Shown here: positions 1-8,766 of the stretch, in pieces
Layout: the number at the start of each line of letters is the position of its first letter
How positions within the stretch are numbered: the stretch's first letter is position 1
Source of the DNA: an uncultured Alistipes sp.
GTDB lineage: Bacteria > Bacteroidota > Bacteroidia > Bacteroidales > Rikenellaceae
Direction: 5' to 3'
NCBI GenBank assembly: GCA_947573795.1
Contig: CANPHE010000002.1
Span: 49,019 to 113,018, forward strand
DNA: 64,000 bases
Made by a program: the position numbers and the translations under genes
Notes under the pieces: model-generated
What the model saw: the letters and a program-made list of their open reading frames with translations, nothing else
What the model was told of the DNA's origin: nothing
The model's database searches: none

Positions 1-296
1 TAGTTGACCAACACCGGAATCTGAAGGTAACCCAGGTTGAGTTTGGCCTCGCCCGCCTTGCCGCCTTTACCCGTGTAGTAGAGGCCTGTTTCGAGGTAGA
101 GGGGCAGCGCTTCCGCCAGGTTGCGCTCGTAGGAGACACCGATCTGGAACCCGGCTTTCGAGTTCGTCGAAGCACCGTCGGGGATCGTCAGACTGGCGAT
201 GTTCAGACCGGCGCGCACACCGAAAATGTTCTTCTCCTGGGCGGAGAGGGTCGAAACCGCCGAAAACAGCAGCATCGCGCACAACAGTTTTTTCAT
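1..296 (-). CDS. Outer-membrane beta-barrel (porin-family) protein, N-terminal part
   Basis: Partial: the gene runs off the left edge. Translation from the ATG at 296 begins MKKLLCAMLLFSAVSTLSAQ, a typical signal peptide ending at a Ser-Ala-Gln cleavage site. It continues with NIFGVRAGLNIASL, GFQIGVSYERNL and LPLYLETGLYYTGKGG. The alternating aromatic/glycine strands and the GVRAGLN opening are typical of the small Bacteroidota outer-membrane beta-barrel family (PorT/OmpW-like, PF13568-type). About 98 codons are visible. The frame is open to the edge. A run of nine C lies 35 nt upstream of the start on the coding strand. The function within the barrel family cannot be told. Confidence 0.8.
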   Translation of the reverse strand, partial: MKKLLCAMLLFSAVSTLSAQEKNIFGVRAGLNIASLTIPDGASTNSKAGFQIGVSYERNLAEALPLYLETGLYYTGKGGKAGEAKLNLGYLQIPVLVN

Positions 297-330
297 AAAA
301 AGTTGATTTTAAAGCGCCTCCTCCGGCACC

Positions 331-339
331 GGGGGGGGG
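331..339. repeat. Nine-base G/C homopolymer upstream of the outer-membrane protein gene
   Basis: Nine consecutive G on the plus strand, so nine C in the 5' region of the minus-strand beta-barrel gene, 35 nt before its ATG. Tracts like this can slip in replication. The position, in a promoter or leader, is one where length changes alter expression of surface proteins in other bacteria. Two more tracts of the same length lie at 56808-56816 and 56965-56973. Confidence 0.7.
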
Positions 340-520
340 CAAATTGTCCAAAAAAGAAATGCGCGGTACCGACGCAAAACGCCCGCATTCCGATCGTTCG
401 AATGGTTCGTAAAAGTAATGGAATATTCCGTAAACTCCAACTCTTCGGCCCGTTTTTTACATCTGCACGACGTTTTTTACGTTTTTTCGCGTACGGCATT
501 TCCGCGTATCGCGGTTAATA

Positions 521-604
521 CGTATCTTTGGCTGTGCCGAAGATACTTCGTCTCGGCAGAACCAAGCTAACGCTTGCTTCTGCGCTCGACTTTTCGTATC
601 TTTG
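521..604 (+). promoter_or_regulatory. Promoter-bearing repeat (family A, copy 1) before the cysteine desulfidase-like gene
   Basis: Contains two TATCTTTG boxes, at 523-530 and 597-604. The second has TTGC at 574-577 with 19 bp between, giving a good Bacteroidota promoter with a start near 611. After the first box, TATCTTTGGC and GCCGAAGATA form a small hairpin. The same order of motifs (hairpin, CTCGGCA, then a -33/-7 promoter ending TTCGTATCTTTG) recurs before unrelated genes near 17.8, 22.9 and 27.6 kb. The predicted start is only 3 nt before the ATG at 614, which favours the ATG at 647 as the translation start. Confidence 0.65.
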
Positions 605-646
605 TATCATAAAATGCCGTTATACGACCCTCAAAAACCGGAACGC

Positions 647-1933
647 ATGATACCAACCCCCGAACGTCGCCGCATCATCGAGCTGATCCGCCGCGAAGTC
701 GTGCCCGCGATCGGCTGCACCGAACCGATCGCCGTAGCGCTCTGCACGGCACGCGCCGCCGAACTGCTCGGCCGTCGCCCCGAGAGGATCGACGTACGTC
801 TGAGCGCCAACATCCTCAAAAACGCCATGGGCGTGGGAATTCCCGGCACGGGGATGATCGGGCTGCCGATCGCCGTGGCGCTCGGGGCACTGGTGGGCCG
901 TTCGGAATACCGGCTCGAAGTGCTGCGCGACGTGACGCCCGAGGCCGTCGCCGAAGGGCGCCGCTTCATCGACGAGCGGCGCATCGCCATCGCGCTCAAG
1001 GAGGGTATCGACGAGAAACTCTATATCGAGGTCGAAGCTCAGGCCGACAACCACAGCGCCACGGCGGTGATCGCCGGAGGGCACACCGACTTCGTCTACG
1101 CACGGCGCGACGACGAAGTGCTGCTCGACCTGCGAAACGGAGGCGCACGAGACGAAGCCCAGGACGAAATGCCCCTTACGCTGCGCCGCGTCTGGGAGTT
1201 CGCCACGACGTCGCCCGTCGAGGAGTTGCGCTTCATCCTGGAGACGCGCCGCCTGAACCGCGCGGCGGCCGAACAGGCGCTCGCCGGAGACTACGGACAC
1301 TCGGTCGGCCGCACGATGCGTTGCGAACGCGAACGCGAGATCATGGGCGAAAGCATCTTTTCGCGCATCCTGGCCTACACCTCGGCCGCCTGCGACGCCC
1401 GCATGGCCGGGGCGATGATCCCCGTGATGAGCAATTCGGGAAGCGGCAACCAGGGTATCGCCGCGACGCTGCCCGTGGCGATCTACGCCGAGCAGACCGC
1501 CGCATCGGAGGAGCGCACGATCCGCGCACTGGCGCTGAGCCACCTCACGGTGATCTACATCAAACAGAGCCTCGGCCGGCTGTCGGCCCTCTGCGGATGC
1601 GTGGTCGCCGCGACGGGTTCGAGCTGCGGCATCACCTACCTGATGGGCGGCACCTACGAACAGACGGCCGCAGCGGTGAAGAACATGATCGCCAACCTCA
1701 CGGGCATGATCTGCGACGGTGCCAAACCCAGTTGCGCGCTGAAACTCACCAGCGGGGTCTCGACCGCCGTGCTGTCGGCCATGATGGCCATGGACGGCCA
1801 TTGCGTGACCTCGGTCGAGGGGATCATCGACGAGGATGTCGACCAGTGCATCCGCAACCTCACGGCGATCGGTCGCGACGGCATGGGCGAAACGGATCGT
1901 CTCGTACTCGAAATCATGACTAACAAATGCTGA
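647..1933 (+). CDS. L-cysteine desulfidase-like protein (UPF0597/CyuA family)
   Basis: 428 residues from the ATG at 647. The family includes CyuA (YhaM) and archaeal L-cysteine desulfidase, [4Fe-4S] enzymes that convert cysteine to pyruvate, ammonia and sulfide in the cytoplasm. Seen here: the signature VVPAIGCTEP near the N-terminus with its conserved Cys (residue 24), a later SALCGC/GSSCG cysteine cluster, and CDGAKPSC with two Cys seven residues apart, the spacing of cluster ligands in characterised members. Length matches the family. An upstream in-frame ATG at 614 is less likely because the predicted transcript starts about 3 nt before it. The next gene begins 1 nt after the stop, so they are probably co-transcribed. 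Cysteine as substrate is inferred from the family. Confidence 0.82.
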   Translation: MIPTPERRRIIELIRREVVPAIGCTEPIAVALCTARAAELLGRRPERIDVRLSANILKNAMGVGIPGTGMIGLPIAVALGALVGRSEYRLEVLRDVTPEAVAEGRRFIDERRIAIALKEGIDEKLYIEVEAQADNHSATAVIAGGHTDFVYARRDDEVLLDLRNGGARDEAQDEMPLTLRRVWEFATTSPVEELRFILETRRLNRAAAEQALAGDYGHSVGRTMRCEREREIMGESIFSRILAYTSAACDARMAGAMIPVMSNSGSGNQGIAATLPVAIYAEQTAASEERTIRALALSHLTVIYIKQSLGRLSALCGCVVAATGSSCGITYLMGGTYEQTAAAVKNMIANLTGMICDGAKPSCALKLTSGVSTAVLSAMMAMDGHCVTSVEGIIDEDVDQCIRNLTAIGRDGMGETDRLVLEIMTNKC

Positions 1934-1934
1934 T

Positions 1935-3224
1935 ATGAACCGCACGACGAAGCAACTCCTTTTCACGACGCTGCTCCTTCCGGCAGTAATCTGCGCTTCG
2001 GCGCAAACCCGCCCCGCCGAACTCTCTGCGATGCCCGAACGATCGGCCGGAATCTACCACTCCTACGAAGAACCCTCCCTATCCGACGCTGCCGTACCTG
2101 CGGGATACGTACCCTTCTACATCAGCCATTACGGCCGTCACGGAAGCCGGTGGCACACCTCCGAGCCCTTCTACGCCACACCGTTGAAGACCCTGCGGCA
2201 AGCCGACGAAAAAGGAATCCTGACGGCGCGCGGTCGCCGGCTGCTCGCCCAGGCCGAACGGCTGGCCCAGGATGCCCGCGACCGTTACGGCGATCTCTCG
2301 CCCCGCGGAGCCCGCGAACACCGCGGCATCGCCCGACGTATGTATGCCGCCTGGCCCGAGGTATTCTCGACCCGGGACGGACGCACCTGCACGGTGGACA
2401 GCCGCGCAACGGTCTATCCGCGCTGTATCCTGAGCATGGCGGCCTTCAACGAGGGGCTCAAGGAGCAGAACCCCGAGATCACGACCCTGCGCGAAGCAAG
2501 CAAGCGCAACGCCTACTACCTGGCCAACCAGTACGATACGAGCCGGGGCAGCGACGTGGCCGACCGCACGGCGGACAGCCTGCGCGAAGTGCGCGTCGAT
2601 CCCGCGCGGTTCCTCGGCACGATCTTCACCGATCCGTCGGCCGTGGACAACCCCGTGAAATTCATGAGTCGGATATTCAATCTGGCAGGCATCGCCCAGG
2701 ACGTGGATTACCTCGGAATCGACCTCTACGATCTGTTCGACGAAAAGGAGCTCTACGCCCTGTGGGAATGCGAAAACGCACGGCGCTACTTGATTATGGG
2801 CCCTTCGGTCCGCTTCGGCGATACGGTGATCGAGAGTGCCAAACCGCTGTTGCGCAACATCATCGAGACGGCGCAACGCGTGATCGACGGCGAGGAACAG
2901 GTAGCCGCATCGCTGCGTTTCGGCCACGACGTCTACCTGACGCCCCTGCTGGCGCTGTTGCAGGTCGAGGGTGCTTCGGCCCGTGTGGAGCGCATCGACG
3001 ACATCGCTTCGTCGTGGAGCACCGAGAAGGTCACCCCGATGGCGGCCAACATCCAGTTCATCTTCCTGCGCAACGCCGCGACGGGCGACGTTCGGGTGCG
3101 GATACTCCACAACGAGCGCGACGCCGTGCTGCCCATCCCCGGAGCCCCCTACTACGCATGGCCGGAGTTGAAGAAATACTGCGAGGAGCGGTTGGAGGCG
3201 GACGTCCGCTATTCCCGAAGATAA
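1935..3224 (+). CDS. Secreted histidine-type phosphatase (acid phosphatase/phytase clade)
   Basis: 429 residues. The N-terminus is a signal peptide (FTTLLLPAVICASAQ), so the product is periplasmic or surface exposed. The clade 2 histidine phosphatase active-site motif RHGSRWH occurs near residue 60, and the proton-donor region is FGHDVYL near residue 333. Members dephosphorylate phosphoesters such as inositol phosphates; gut Bacteroidota homologues include MINPP-type phytases, though an HD rather than HAE donor motif leaves the substrate open. It starts 1 nt after the preceding stop. Pairing with a cysteine desulfidase-like enzyme has no obvious pathway logic. Confidence 0.8.
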   Translation: MNRTTKQLLFTTLLLPAVICASAQTRPAELSAMPERSAGIYHSYEEPSLSDAAVPAGYVPFYISHYGRHGSRWHTSEPFYATPLKTLRQADEKGILTARGRRLLAQAERLAQDARDRYGDLSPRGAREHRGIARRMYAAWPEVFSTRDGRTCTVDSRATVYPRCILSMAAFNEGLKEQNPEITTLREASKRNAYYLANQYDTSRGSDVADRTADSLREVRVDPARFLGTIFTDPSAVDNPVKFMSRIFNLAGIAQDVDYLGIDLYDLFDEKELYALWECENARRYLIMGPSVRFGDTVIESAKPLLRNIIETAQRVIDGEEQVAASLRFGHDVYLTPLLALLQVEGASARVERIDDIASSWSTEKVTPMAANIQFIFLRNAATGDVRVRILHNERDAVLPIPGAPYYAWPELKKYCEERLEADVRYSRR

Positions 3225-3317
3225 CGGAGGCCACCGTAAAGTCCCTTCAGAGGGATGCGCGCCCGAAAGCAGAACGACAATTCGAAAATATCCTAACAAT
3301 ACATAATTCACCATATC

Positions 3318-4727
3318 ATGTTTCTCGATACGAAACTCCCCTACAAAGTCGCCGACCTGTCGCTGGCCGAATGGGGACGCAAGGAGATCGAAATCTCCGA
3401 ACACGAAATGCCGGGCCTGATGGCCGTACGCCGTAAATACGGGCCTTCGAAACCGCTCCGCGGCGTACGCGTGATGGGCTCGCTGCACATGACCATCCAG
3501 ACGGCCGTGCTGATCGAAACGCTCGTCGAACTGGGCGCCGAGGTGCGCTGGTGCTCGTGCAACATCTTCTCGACGCAGGATCACGCCGCGGCGGCTATCG
3601 CAGCAGCAGGCGTTCCGGTCTTCGCCTGGAAAGGCGAGACGCTGCCCGAATACTGGTGGTGCACGGCCATGGCCATGTCGTTCCCCGACGGCAAAGGTCC
3701 GCAGTTGATCGTCGACGACGGCGGCGACGCCACGCTGTTGATCCACAAGGGATACAAAGCCGAGAAAGATGCCTCGACGCTCGACTACGAACCTTCGTCC
3801 TACGAGGAGGAGGTGATTCTCGGCACGCTGCGCAGCATCCTCTCCGAAGACCCCGAGAAGTGGCACCGCACGGTCGCCGAGTGGCGCGGCGTGAGCGAGG
3901 AGACCACTACGGGCGTACACCGTCTCTACCAGATGCAGGCGGCGGGCGAACTGCTCGTTCCGGCGATCAACGTCAACGACTCCTGCACCAAATCGAAGTT
4001 CGACAACCTCTACGGCTGCCGCGAATCGCTGGCCGACGGCATCAAGCGCGCCACGGACGTGATGATCGCCGGAAAGGTGGTGGTCGTATGCGGCTACGGC
4101 GACGTGGGCAAAGGCTGCGCCCGTTCGATGCGCTCGTACGGCGCCCGGGTGATCGTCACGGAGATCGACCCGATCTGCGCCTTGCAGGCCGCCATGGAGG
4201 GCTTCGAAGTGAAGACCGTCGAAAGTGCTCTGGCCGAGGGCAACATCTTCGTCACCTGCACGGGCAACTGCGACATCATCACCCTGGAGCACATGGAGCG
4301 CATGCGCGACCAGGCGATCGTCTGCAACATCGGCCACTTCGACAACGAGATTCAGATGGCACGCCTCGACAGTTCCGCGGCCGTGAAGACCGTCATCAAA
4401 CCGCAGGTGGACAAATACACCTTCCCCGACGGACATGCCATCTTCATCCTGGCCGAAGGACGTCTGGTGAACCTCGGATGCGCCACGGGACACCCGTCGT
4501 TCGTCATGTCGAACTCCTTCACCAACCAGTGCCTCGCCCAGCTGGAGCTGTGGCAGCAGTCGTTGGAAGTCGGCGTCTACCGCCTGCCGAAGCACCTCGA
4601 CGAGGAGGTCGCACGCCTCCATCTGGAGAACCTCGGCGTCGAACTGACGCACCTGACCAAGAAGCAGGCCGATTACATCGGTGTTCCCGAGGAGGGGCCC
4701 TACAAGGCCGAGCACTACCGCTATTGA
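3318..4727 (+). CDS. ahcY: Adenosylhomocysteinase
   Basis: 469 residues, full length for bacterial S-adenosylhomocysteine hydrolase. It reversibly splits SAH into homocysteine and adenosine, clearing the product inhibitor of methyltransferases; tetrameric, NAD-dependent, cytoplasmic. Visible signatures: the substrate region [13 protein letters not shown], the [13 protein letters not shown] segment with catalytic Lys/Asp/Asn/Cys residues, the NAD-binding [20 protein letters not shown], and the C-terminal KAEHYRY that reaches into the neighbouring subunit. The 93-nt upstream gap shows no clear TAnnTTTG box and no recognisable SAH or SAM riboswitch. A strong hairpin terminator follows. Confidence 0.97.
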   Translation: MFLDTKLPYKVADLSLAEWGRKEIEISEHEMPGLMAVRRKYGPSKPLRGVRVMGSLHMTIQTAVLIETLVELGAEVRWCSCNIFSTQDHAAAAIAAAGVPVFAWKGETLPEYWWCTAMAMSFPDGKGPQLIVDDGGDATLLIHKGYKAEKDASTLDYEPSSYEEEVILGTLRSILSEDPEKWHRTVAEWRGVSEETTTGVHRLYQMQAAGELLVPAINVNDSCTKSKFDNLYGCRESLADGIKRATDVMIAGKVVVVCGYGDVGKGCARSMRSYGARVIVTEIDPICALQAAMEGFEVKTVESALAEGNIFVTCTGNCDIITLEHMERMRDQAIVCNIGHFDNEIQMARLDSSAAVKTVIKPQVDKYTFPDGHAIFILAEGRLVNLGCATGHPSFVMSNSFTNQCLAQLELWQQSLEVGVYRLPKHLDEEVARLHLENLGVELTHLTKKQADYIGVPEEGPYKAEHYRY

Positions 4728-4748
4728 TCGCGTTATCGTAATAAGAAA

Positions 4749-4777
4749 CCCCGCCTCTGAAGTTTTCAGGGGCGGGG
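4749..4777 (+). terminator. Hairpin terminator after ahcY
   Basis: The arms at 4749-4760 and 4766-4777 pair over 12 bp (CCCCGCCTCTGA with TCAGGGGCGGGG) around a short loop, 20 nt after the ahcY stop. Only a weak T stretch follows. Confidence 0.75.
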
Positions 4778-4854
4778 ATTTCGTATCGGAGGGGGCGTTC
4801 CGCAAGTAAAATTCTTTGCCTTTGCGCTCAAAAACCATTTTCGAAGGGTGTGGA

Positions 4855-5150
4855 GCGGGCCGTAGTCTGCGGAGTGAGCGACGCGAGCCTCCGGCCGCAA
4901 AACTTCGGATCGCTCGCACTCCCAGCGCGACCGGCCCAGCCGCCGAAGATGATTTATCGAGAAACATTTCACCTTTCACCCGCAAAATGCGATCCTGCGG
5001 ATCGCGCGAGCCGTAGCCTCCCCCGGGCGGAAGCTCGCCGCGCTCACCCCGCAGGCTACGACTCGACCCTTTTACTTCCGAAGATGATCTTTTCCTGTAA
5101 ACTGCGGATCCTCGAAGCCGCGCGAGCTGCAACCTCCGCTGGCAAACCGC
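4855..5150. repeat. Cluster of family B hairpin repeats in the ahcY-DUF456 gap
   Basis: The gap 4778-5210 has no convincing gene. It holds an inverted copy at about 4855-4900, a copy at 5007-5065 whose ends CGAGCCGTAGCCT and AGGCTACGACTCG pair over 12 of 13 bases, and a degenerate copy near 5105-5150. A side motif, GCTCGCACT...GCGCGACCG...CCGAAGATGAT (about 4913-4954), recurs at about 12452-12492. Related copies lie at 23504-23561 and around 27800-27865. This looks like a REP-type palindromic family that would fold in RNA at gene ends. Confidence 0.7.
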
Positions 5151-5210
5151 AAAAACTTTTCACTTTTAACCGCTCACCTTCATAGATTCCGACTCTCGGC
5201 CGGGTAATTC

Positions 5211-5714
5211 TTAATTATAAAGTCCCCGCATCACGGGCCACAGATCGGTGAGGATATGGATGAACATGGAAATCGACACGATAAGTTTGAGTCCCGTGCC
5301 GACGACGAACGAAAGGAACGAGCCGACTCCGACCCGCAGCGCCTTCCGACGATCGCGGCTATCGTGCAGCAGTTCGCCGATCAAGGCGCCGAAAAAAGGG
5401 CCCAGGAAGATGCCGACGGGCGGAAAAAGCAGAAATCCGGCGAAAACACCGACCGTGGCGCCGATCGACCCGGCTCGCGAGCCGCCGAACCGCCGCGTCA
5501 TCCATCCCGGAAGGAAGAAATCGGCCAGCGTCACGGCGACAGCGACGGCCAACCACAGCCACAACGTCGCCGCGGAGAGTCCCGAACCGGAGACCCCCCA
5601 GGCACAAAGCAGCCCCGCATAGCTGAGCAACGTGCCCGGAAGCGCCGGGACGATGCAGCCGACGATCCCGGCGACAGAAAGCAGCACGGCGGCAAGTATG
5701 AGAATCGCATCCAT
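5211..5714 (-). CDS. DUF456 domain membrane protein
   Basis: 167 residues, nearly all hydrophobic. About four to five membrane segments are visible, beginning at the N-terminus (ILILAAVLLSVAGIVGCIVP). The family pattern is a proline/glycine-rich first hairpin (GCIVPALPGTLLSYAGLL), a central DFFLPGW segment, and a glycine-rich GSIGATVGVFAGFLLFPPVG followed by FFGALIGELL. This is the layout of the DUF456 family, whose function is unknown. It ends the run of minus-strand genes that includes panC and panD, but the 158-nt gap to panD and a hairpin there suggest separate transcription. Confidence 0.85.
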   Translation of the reverse strand: MDAILILAAVLLSVAGIVGCIVPALPGTLLSYAGLLCAWGVSGSGLSAATLWLWLAVAVAVTLADFFLPGWMTRRFGGSRAGSIGATVGVFAGFLLFPPVGIFLGPFFGALIGELLHDSRDRRKALRVGVGSFLSFVVGTGLKLIVSISMFIHILTDLWPVMRGLYN

Positions 5715-5818
5715 CGTTCGAAAGTTTTTCCGGCCGCCGGAGATCCGGCGGCTGCTCGTTTACCGACTCCTATCCGAAAGGCCGCACATCCGAAGAAGAC
5801 GGCCGCCACCAAACACCG

Positions 5819-5843
5819 AAACCGGGCGCACAAGGCCCGGTTT
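5819..5843 (-). terminator. Likely terminator of panC-panD
   Basis: AAACCGGGC and GGCCCGGTTT form a stem at 5819-5843, 29 nt past the panD stop on the minus strand. There is no strong T run, so this is a moderate call. Confidence 0.5.
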
Positions 5844-5872
5844 ACGACTGTCTCAGCCCGAATTTCCCGCGT

Positions 5873-6232
5873 CTACTCGACGAGGCGGTTGGTCGCCGTA
5901 TCGGGGAAGACGATCCAGGGACGGAACTGCTTGGCGTCCTCGAAATCCATCAGCGCATAGGAGGCGATGATGATGACGTCGCCGACCTGCACCTTGCGGG
6001 CCGCAGCGCCGTTCAGGCAGATGCAACCGCTGCCGCGCTCGCCCTTGATCGTATAGGTTTCGAAACGCTCTCCGTTGTTGATGTCCATGATCTGAACCTT
6101 CTCCCCTTCGAGGATGTTGGCTGCTTCGAGCAGCGCCTCGTCGATCGTGATGCTGCCCACGTAATTCAGATCGGCCTGCGTGACCGTCACGCGGTGGATT
6201 TTCGATTTGATGACTTCGATCTGGAATTTCAT
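5873..6232 (-). CDS. panD: Aspartate 1-decarboxylase precursor
   Basis: 119 residues. PanD makes beta-alanine from aspartate for pantothenate and coenzyme A. The pyruvoyl enzyme cuts itself at a Gly-Ser bond: here YVGSITID, with Gly26-Ser27, so Ser27 would become the pyruvoyl group. The N-terminus [20 protein letters not shown] is typical. The start is set by a TAATG overlap: the panC stop TAA shares its last base with this ATG, so translation is probably coupled. Partners: PanC, encoded directly upstream, uses the beta-alanine. Confidence 0.96.
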   Translation of the reverse strand: MKFQIEVIKSKIHRVTVTQADLNYVGSITIDEALLEAANILEGEKVQIMDINNGERFETYTIKGERGSGCICLNGAAARKVQVGDVIIIASYALMDFEDAKQFRPWIVFPDTATNRLVE

Positions 6233-7068
6233 TATCGGATACGGATGTTGTCGATTAAACGTATGTCTCCGGCCTGTACGGCGATGCAGCCCTGGATGCG
6301 CTCGGCGTCGCTCCAGGCAGTGACCTCCTGCATCGTAAGGGCGTCGACGGAGTGGTAGTAGATGACCTTCAGCATGGGATCGCGCTCGACCTCGGCCGTG
6401 ACCCAGGCTTTCAGTTCGGCGGGCGTCAAGCGCTGCGACTCGGCGACTGCGGCAGCCAGCACGGCATAGATATGCGGTGCGGCGGCACGGTGTGCGGCGT
6501 CCAGCAGCGTATTGCGCGAGGAGAGGGCCAGGCCGTCCTCGCCGCGGACGATCGGACATTCGACGATCTCGACCGGCAACGCCAGCTGGCGGACCATCGC
6601 CCGGATGACGGCGATCTGCTGGAAATCCTTCTCGCCGAAGTAGGCGCGGGCCGGGCGTACGATGTCGAACAGGCGGCTGACGACCTGCGCCACGCCGTTG
6701 AAATGCCCCGGACGCGTAGCGCCCTCCATCACCTTGTCGATCTGTCCGAAATCGAACCGACGTCCGTCCGGCTCGGGATAAATCTCCTCCACCGAAGGCA
6801 TCAGCACGTAATCCGCCCCGGCCGCTTCGAGCAACGCCGCATCGGCCTCGGGGGTGCGGGGATAGTGCTTCAGATCGTTTTTGTCGTTGAACTGGGTCGG
6901 GTTGACGAAGACGCTCACCACGACCGTGGCGTTTTCACGCCGCGCACGCTCCACGAGCGAGCGGTGACCGGCATGCAGGGCGCCCATCGTCGGTACGAAT
7001 CCGACGCCTGCGGCATCGAGCGTATCGAGCCGGGCACGGAGTTCCTTGACGCTTGTAAATAGTTCCAT
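6232..7068 (-). CDS. panC: Pantothenate synthetase
   Basis: 278 residues, the usual length. It joins pantoate and beta-alanine with ATP to form pantothenate. Motifs seen: [10 protein letters not shown] (nucleotide-binding HIGH-like), [18 protein letters not shown], and ALSSRN. The order panC-panD is a compact two-gene pathway operon. A TACCTTTG box lies 26 nt upstream of the start. Confidence 0.97.
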   Translation of the reverse strand: MELFTSVKELRARLDTLDAAGVGFVPTMGALHAGHRSLVERARRENATVVVSVFVNPTQFNDKNDLKHYPRTPEADAALLEAAGADYVLMPSVEEIYPEPDGRRFDFGQIDKVMEGATRPGHFNGVAQVVSRLFDIVRPARAYFGEKDFQQIAVIRAMVRQLALPVEIVECPIVRGEDGLALSSRNTLLDAAHRAAAPHIYAVLAAAVAESQRLTPAELKAWVTAEVERDPMLKVIYYHSVDALTMQEVTAWSDAERIQGCIAVQAGDIRLIDNIRIR

Positions 7069-7093
7069 CTCTTTAGTTCGAGTTGTATCGGGG

Positions 7094-7101
7094 CAAAGGT
7101 A
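7094..7101 (-). promoter_or_regulatory. -7 box of the panC-panD promoter
   Basis: TACCTTTG on the minus strand, with a predicted start about 7 nt downstream and a leader of roughly 20 nt before panC. The region upstream is AT-rich. Confidence 0.6.
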
Positions 7102-7250
7102 GAAAAGATAATTAAGATTTGAAAATTAGGAATCGAAAATTCAGCCGCGACCGACGAAATTGCTTCGCAGCAACGACTTTCGGCGGGGCGGCCGGCACGA
7201 TTTTCCGCTTTTGGAGGCCTCTCCGGCCCGCAAGACACTGCCCCGCCCAC

Positions 7251-8147
7251 TCACAGATGCACAATACGGCGCCGATATTCGCCGAGCGTCGCTTCGTCCG
7301 CCGCGGCCAAAGCCGCATCCAGTTCGGCGAGTATCCGGGCGCGATCTTCGGGCAGGCGTCCGCACAGCGGCACGGGGTTGGAGACCGTATCGGCCAGCAG
7401 CGTGAGGGGAACGTCGAGCCCGGCGACAAGTTCGCGCAGCTCTTCGAGCCGTTCGCGCTCGGGCGCCGGGACGAAACGTCCCGCGGCGATATCGGCGGCG
7501 AGGGGTGCATCCTCGAAGAGGGTCAGCGAAACGACCGAAAGGATATAGGGATGCAGGCGGTTGAAAAGACGTACGGTATTCCTTGCTGCGCGAAGTCCGT
7601 TTCCGGCCCCGGCGAGCCCGGTCATATAAGTAAAGTAGTATTCGATACGGGCCTCGTCGAGCCTGCGGCACGCTTGCAGGATACCGTCCGGCGTGCAGCC
7701 TTTGTTCATGAAGGCCAGCGTCGGCCCGTCGCCCGTTTCGGTGCCGATGCTGATCCCGGTAATCCCCCGGGCCCGCAGTTCGCGCAGCTCCTCCGGACTC
7801 TTGCGAAGGACGTCGGCAATGCGCGCGAACATGCCGATGGTCGCCGTGCGGGGCAGATAGTCGCGAATCAGATCGGCCAGGCGGATCAATCGTCCGGCAC
7901 TCAGCGCGAAGGGGTTGGCGCCCACCAGGAAGACCCGCCGCGCACGAGGCTGGTAGCGTGCGATCAGCCGCAGGTCGGATTCCAGTTCGGCGCGCGTCGC
8001 CATGCGGAAGCGCAGCGAACCGTAGAGCGAACAAAATTTGCAGGCGTGGTGCGTACAGGAGACGGTCGCCTGCAACAACACGGAATAGGCTTCGTAAGGC
8101 GGCCGCCAGACGGTACCGGTGAAATGTTGCGAGATGGTTTCGTTCAT
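7251..8147 (-). CDS. Radical SAM protein (CX4CX2C type)
   Basis: 298 residues from ATG 8147; a longer in-frame start at 8201 would run into the divergent promoter region and is less likely. The cluster motif is CTHHACKFCSLY, giving C-x4-C-x2-C instead of the classical C-x3-C-x2-C. This spacing is seen in a COG1032-like group of uncharacterised radical SAM proteins (C-S-H-N-x-C-x-F-C). Further radical SAM features are a VFLVGANPF strand and GISIGTETGDG, a SAM-contact region. The C-terminal third is helical. It is divergent from an HxlR regulator, which may control it. Substrate unknown. Confidence 0.85.
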   Translation of the reverse strand: MNETISQHFTGTVWRPPYEAYSVLLQATVSCTHHACKFCSLYGSLRFRMATRAELESDLRLIARYQPRARRVFLVGANPFALSAGRLIRLADLIRDYLPRTATIGMFARIADVLRKSPEELRELRARGITGISIGTETGDGPTLAFMNKGCTPDGILQACRRLDEARIEYYFTYMTGLAGAGNGLRAARNTVRLFNRLHPYILSVVSLTLFEDAPLAADIAAGRFVPAPERERLEELRELVAGLDVPLTLLADTVSNPVPLCGRLPEDRARILAELDAALAAADEATLGEYRRRIVHL

Positions 8148-8213
8148 ATTTTTTTCGTATTTTCGTTCCGCGAAGATAGGCCGCCGCAGCGCACGAAACA
8201 AGAACTTATGCGA

Positions 8214-8243
8214 TTGTCAGCCACTTACGCCGATGTTAGTTTT
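8214..8243 (+). promoter_or_regulatory. Possible promoter of the HxlR regulator
   Basis: TTG at 8214-8216 and TAGTTTTC at 8236-8243, 19 bp apart, match the Bacteroidota pattern except for the final base. The predicted start near 8250 supports translation from ATG 8277 over ATG 8208. Confidence 0.4.
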
Positions 8244-8276
8244 CGTGCGCCCGAGGCGATTGCGACCGATGAAAAT

Positions 8277-8600
8277 ATGGAGAAAAATTTCGACAGCCCG
8301 GCTTCCGGGCCCGTTTGCGCCCTGTTCGAGCGTCTGGGCAACCGCTGGACGCTGCTCGTGCTGCATACCCTGCGGGAGCAGGGGACGCTACGATTCCACC
8401 AACTCGTCCGCGAGGTCCCCGGAGGCATCTCCGAACGCATGCTCGCCGCGACGCTCCGCGACCTGGAACAGGCCGGCATGGTCCGCCGGACGCTCTATCC
8501 CGAGGTGCCGCCGCGGACGGAATACGCGCTCGCCCCGAAGACCCTGGAGCTCCTGCCGATCCTCGACCGGTTGATCGACTGGGCCGAACGGACGCGATAA
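8277..8600 (+). CDS. HxlR-family transcriptional regulator
   Basis: 107 residues from ATG 8277, the typical size of one-domain HxlR winged-helix regulators. Seen: VCALFERLGNRWTLLVLHTL at the N-terminus, with the usual conserved Cys ahead of the first helix, then RFHQLVREVPGGISERMLAATLRDLEQAGMV (helix-turn-helix and recognition region) and the wing VPPRTEYAL. Members are dimeric DNA-binding proteins that sense redox or electrophile stress. An alternative ATG at 8208 would add 23 residues. The neighbouring divergent radical SAM gene is the obvious candidate target. Confidence 0.85.
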   Translation: MEKNFDSPASGPVCALFERLGNRWTLLVLHTLREQGTLRFHQLVREVPGGISERMLAATLRDLEQAGMVRRTLYPEVPPRTEYALAPKTLELLPILDRLIDWAERTR

Positions 8601-8689
8601 GCGCGTTCGCACCCGCGGGAGATGCCTGTCGGCGAAGCCGGACCCGCTACAAAAACCCGCACGGGCAGACAACATCCCCGAAATTTCGT

Positions 8690-8708
8690 TATATTTGCAA
8701 TAATTTTG
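8690..8708 (+). promoter_or_regulatory. -7 boxes of the moxR/bat cluster
   Basis: TATATTTG at 8690-8697 and TAATTTTG at 8701-8708 are two close matches to TAnnTTTG, about 60-75 nt before the MoxR start. Confidence 0.55.
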
Positions 8709-8766
8709 CACGGAGCACGTTACTATCGTGCGGCAAACCGAATAATATATACAAAACATACGAAAC

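Noticed and set aside
3225..3317. Possible SAH or SAM riboswitch before ahcY
   Set aside because: Short AT-poor gap without the conserved stems or core motifs of either class.
2079..5132. Long minus-strand open frame (1017 codons) across the phosphatase and ahcY genes
   Set aside because: It is antisense to two convincing genes, low in family-like motifs and rich in Arg/His/Gln, a typical shadow frame of GC-rich DNA.
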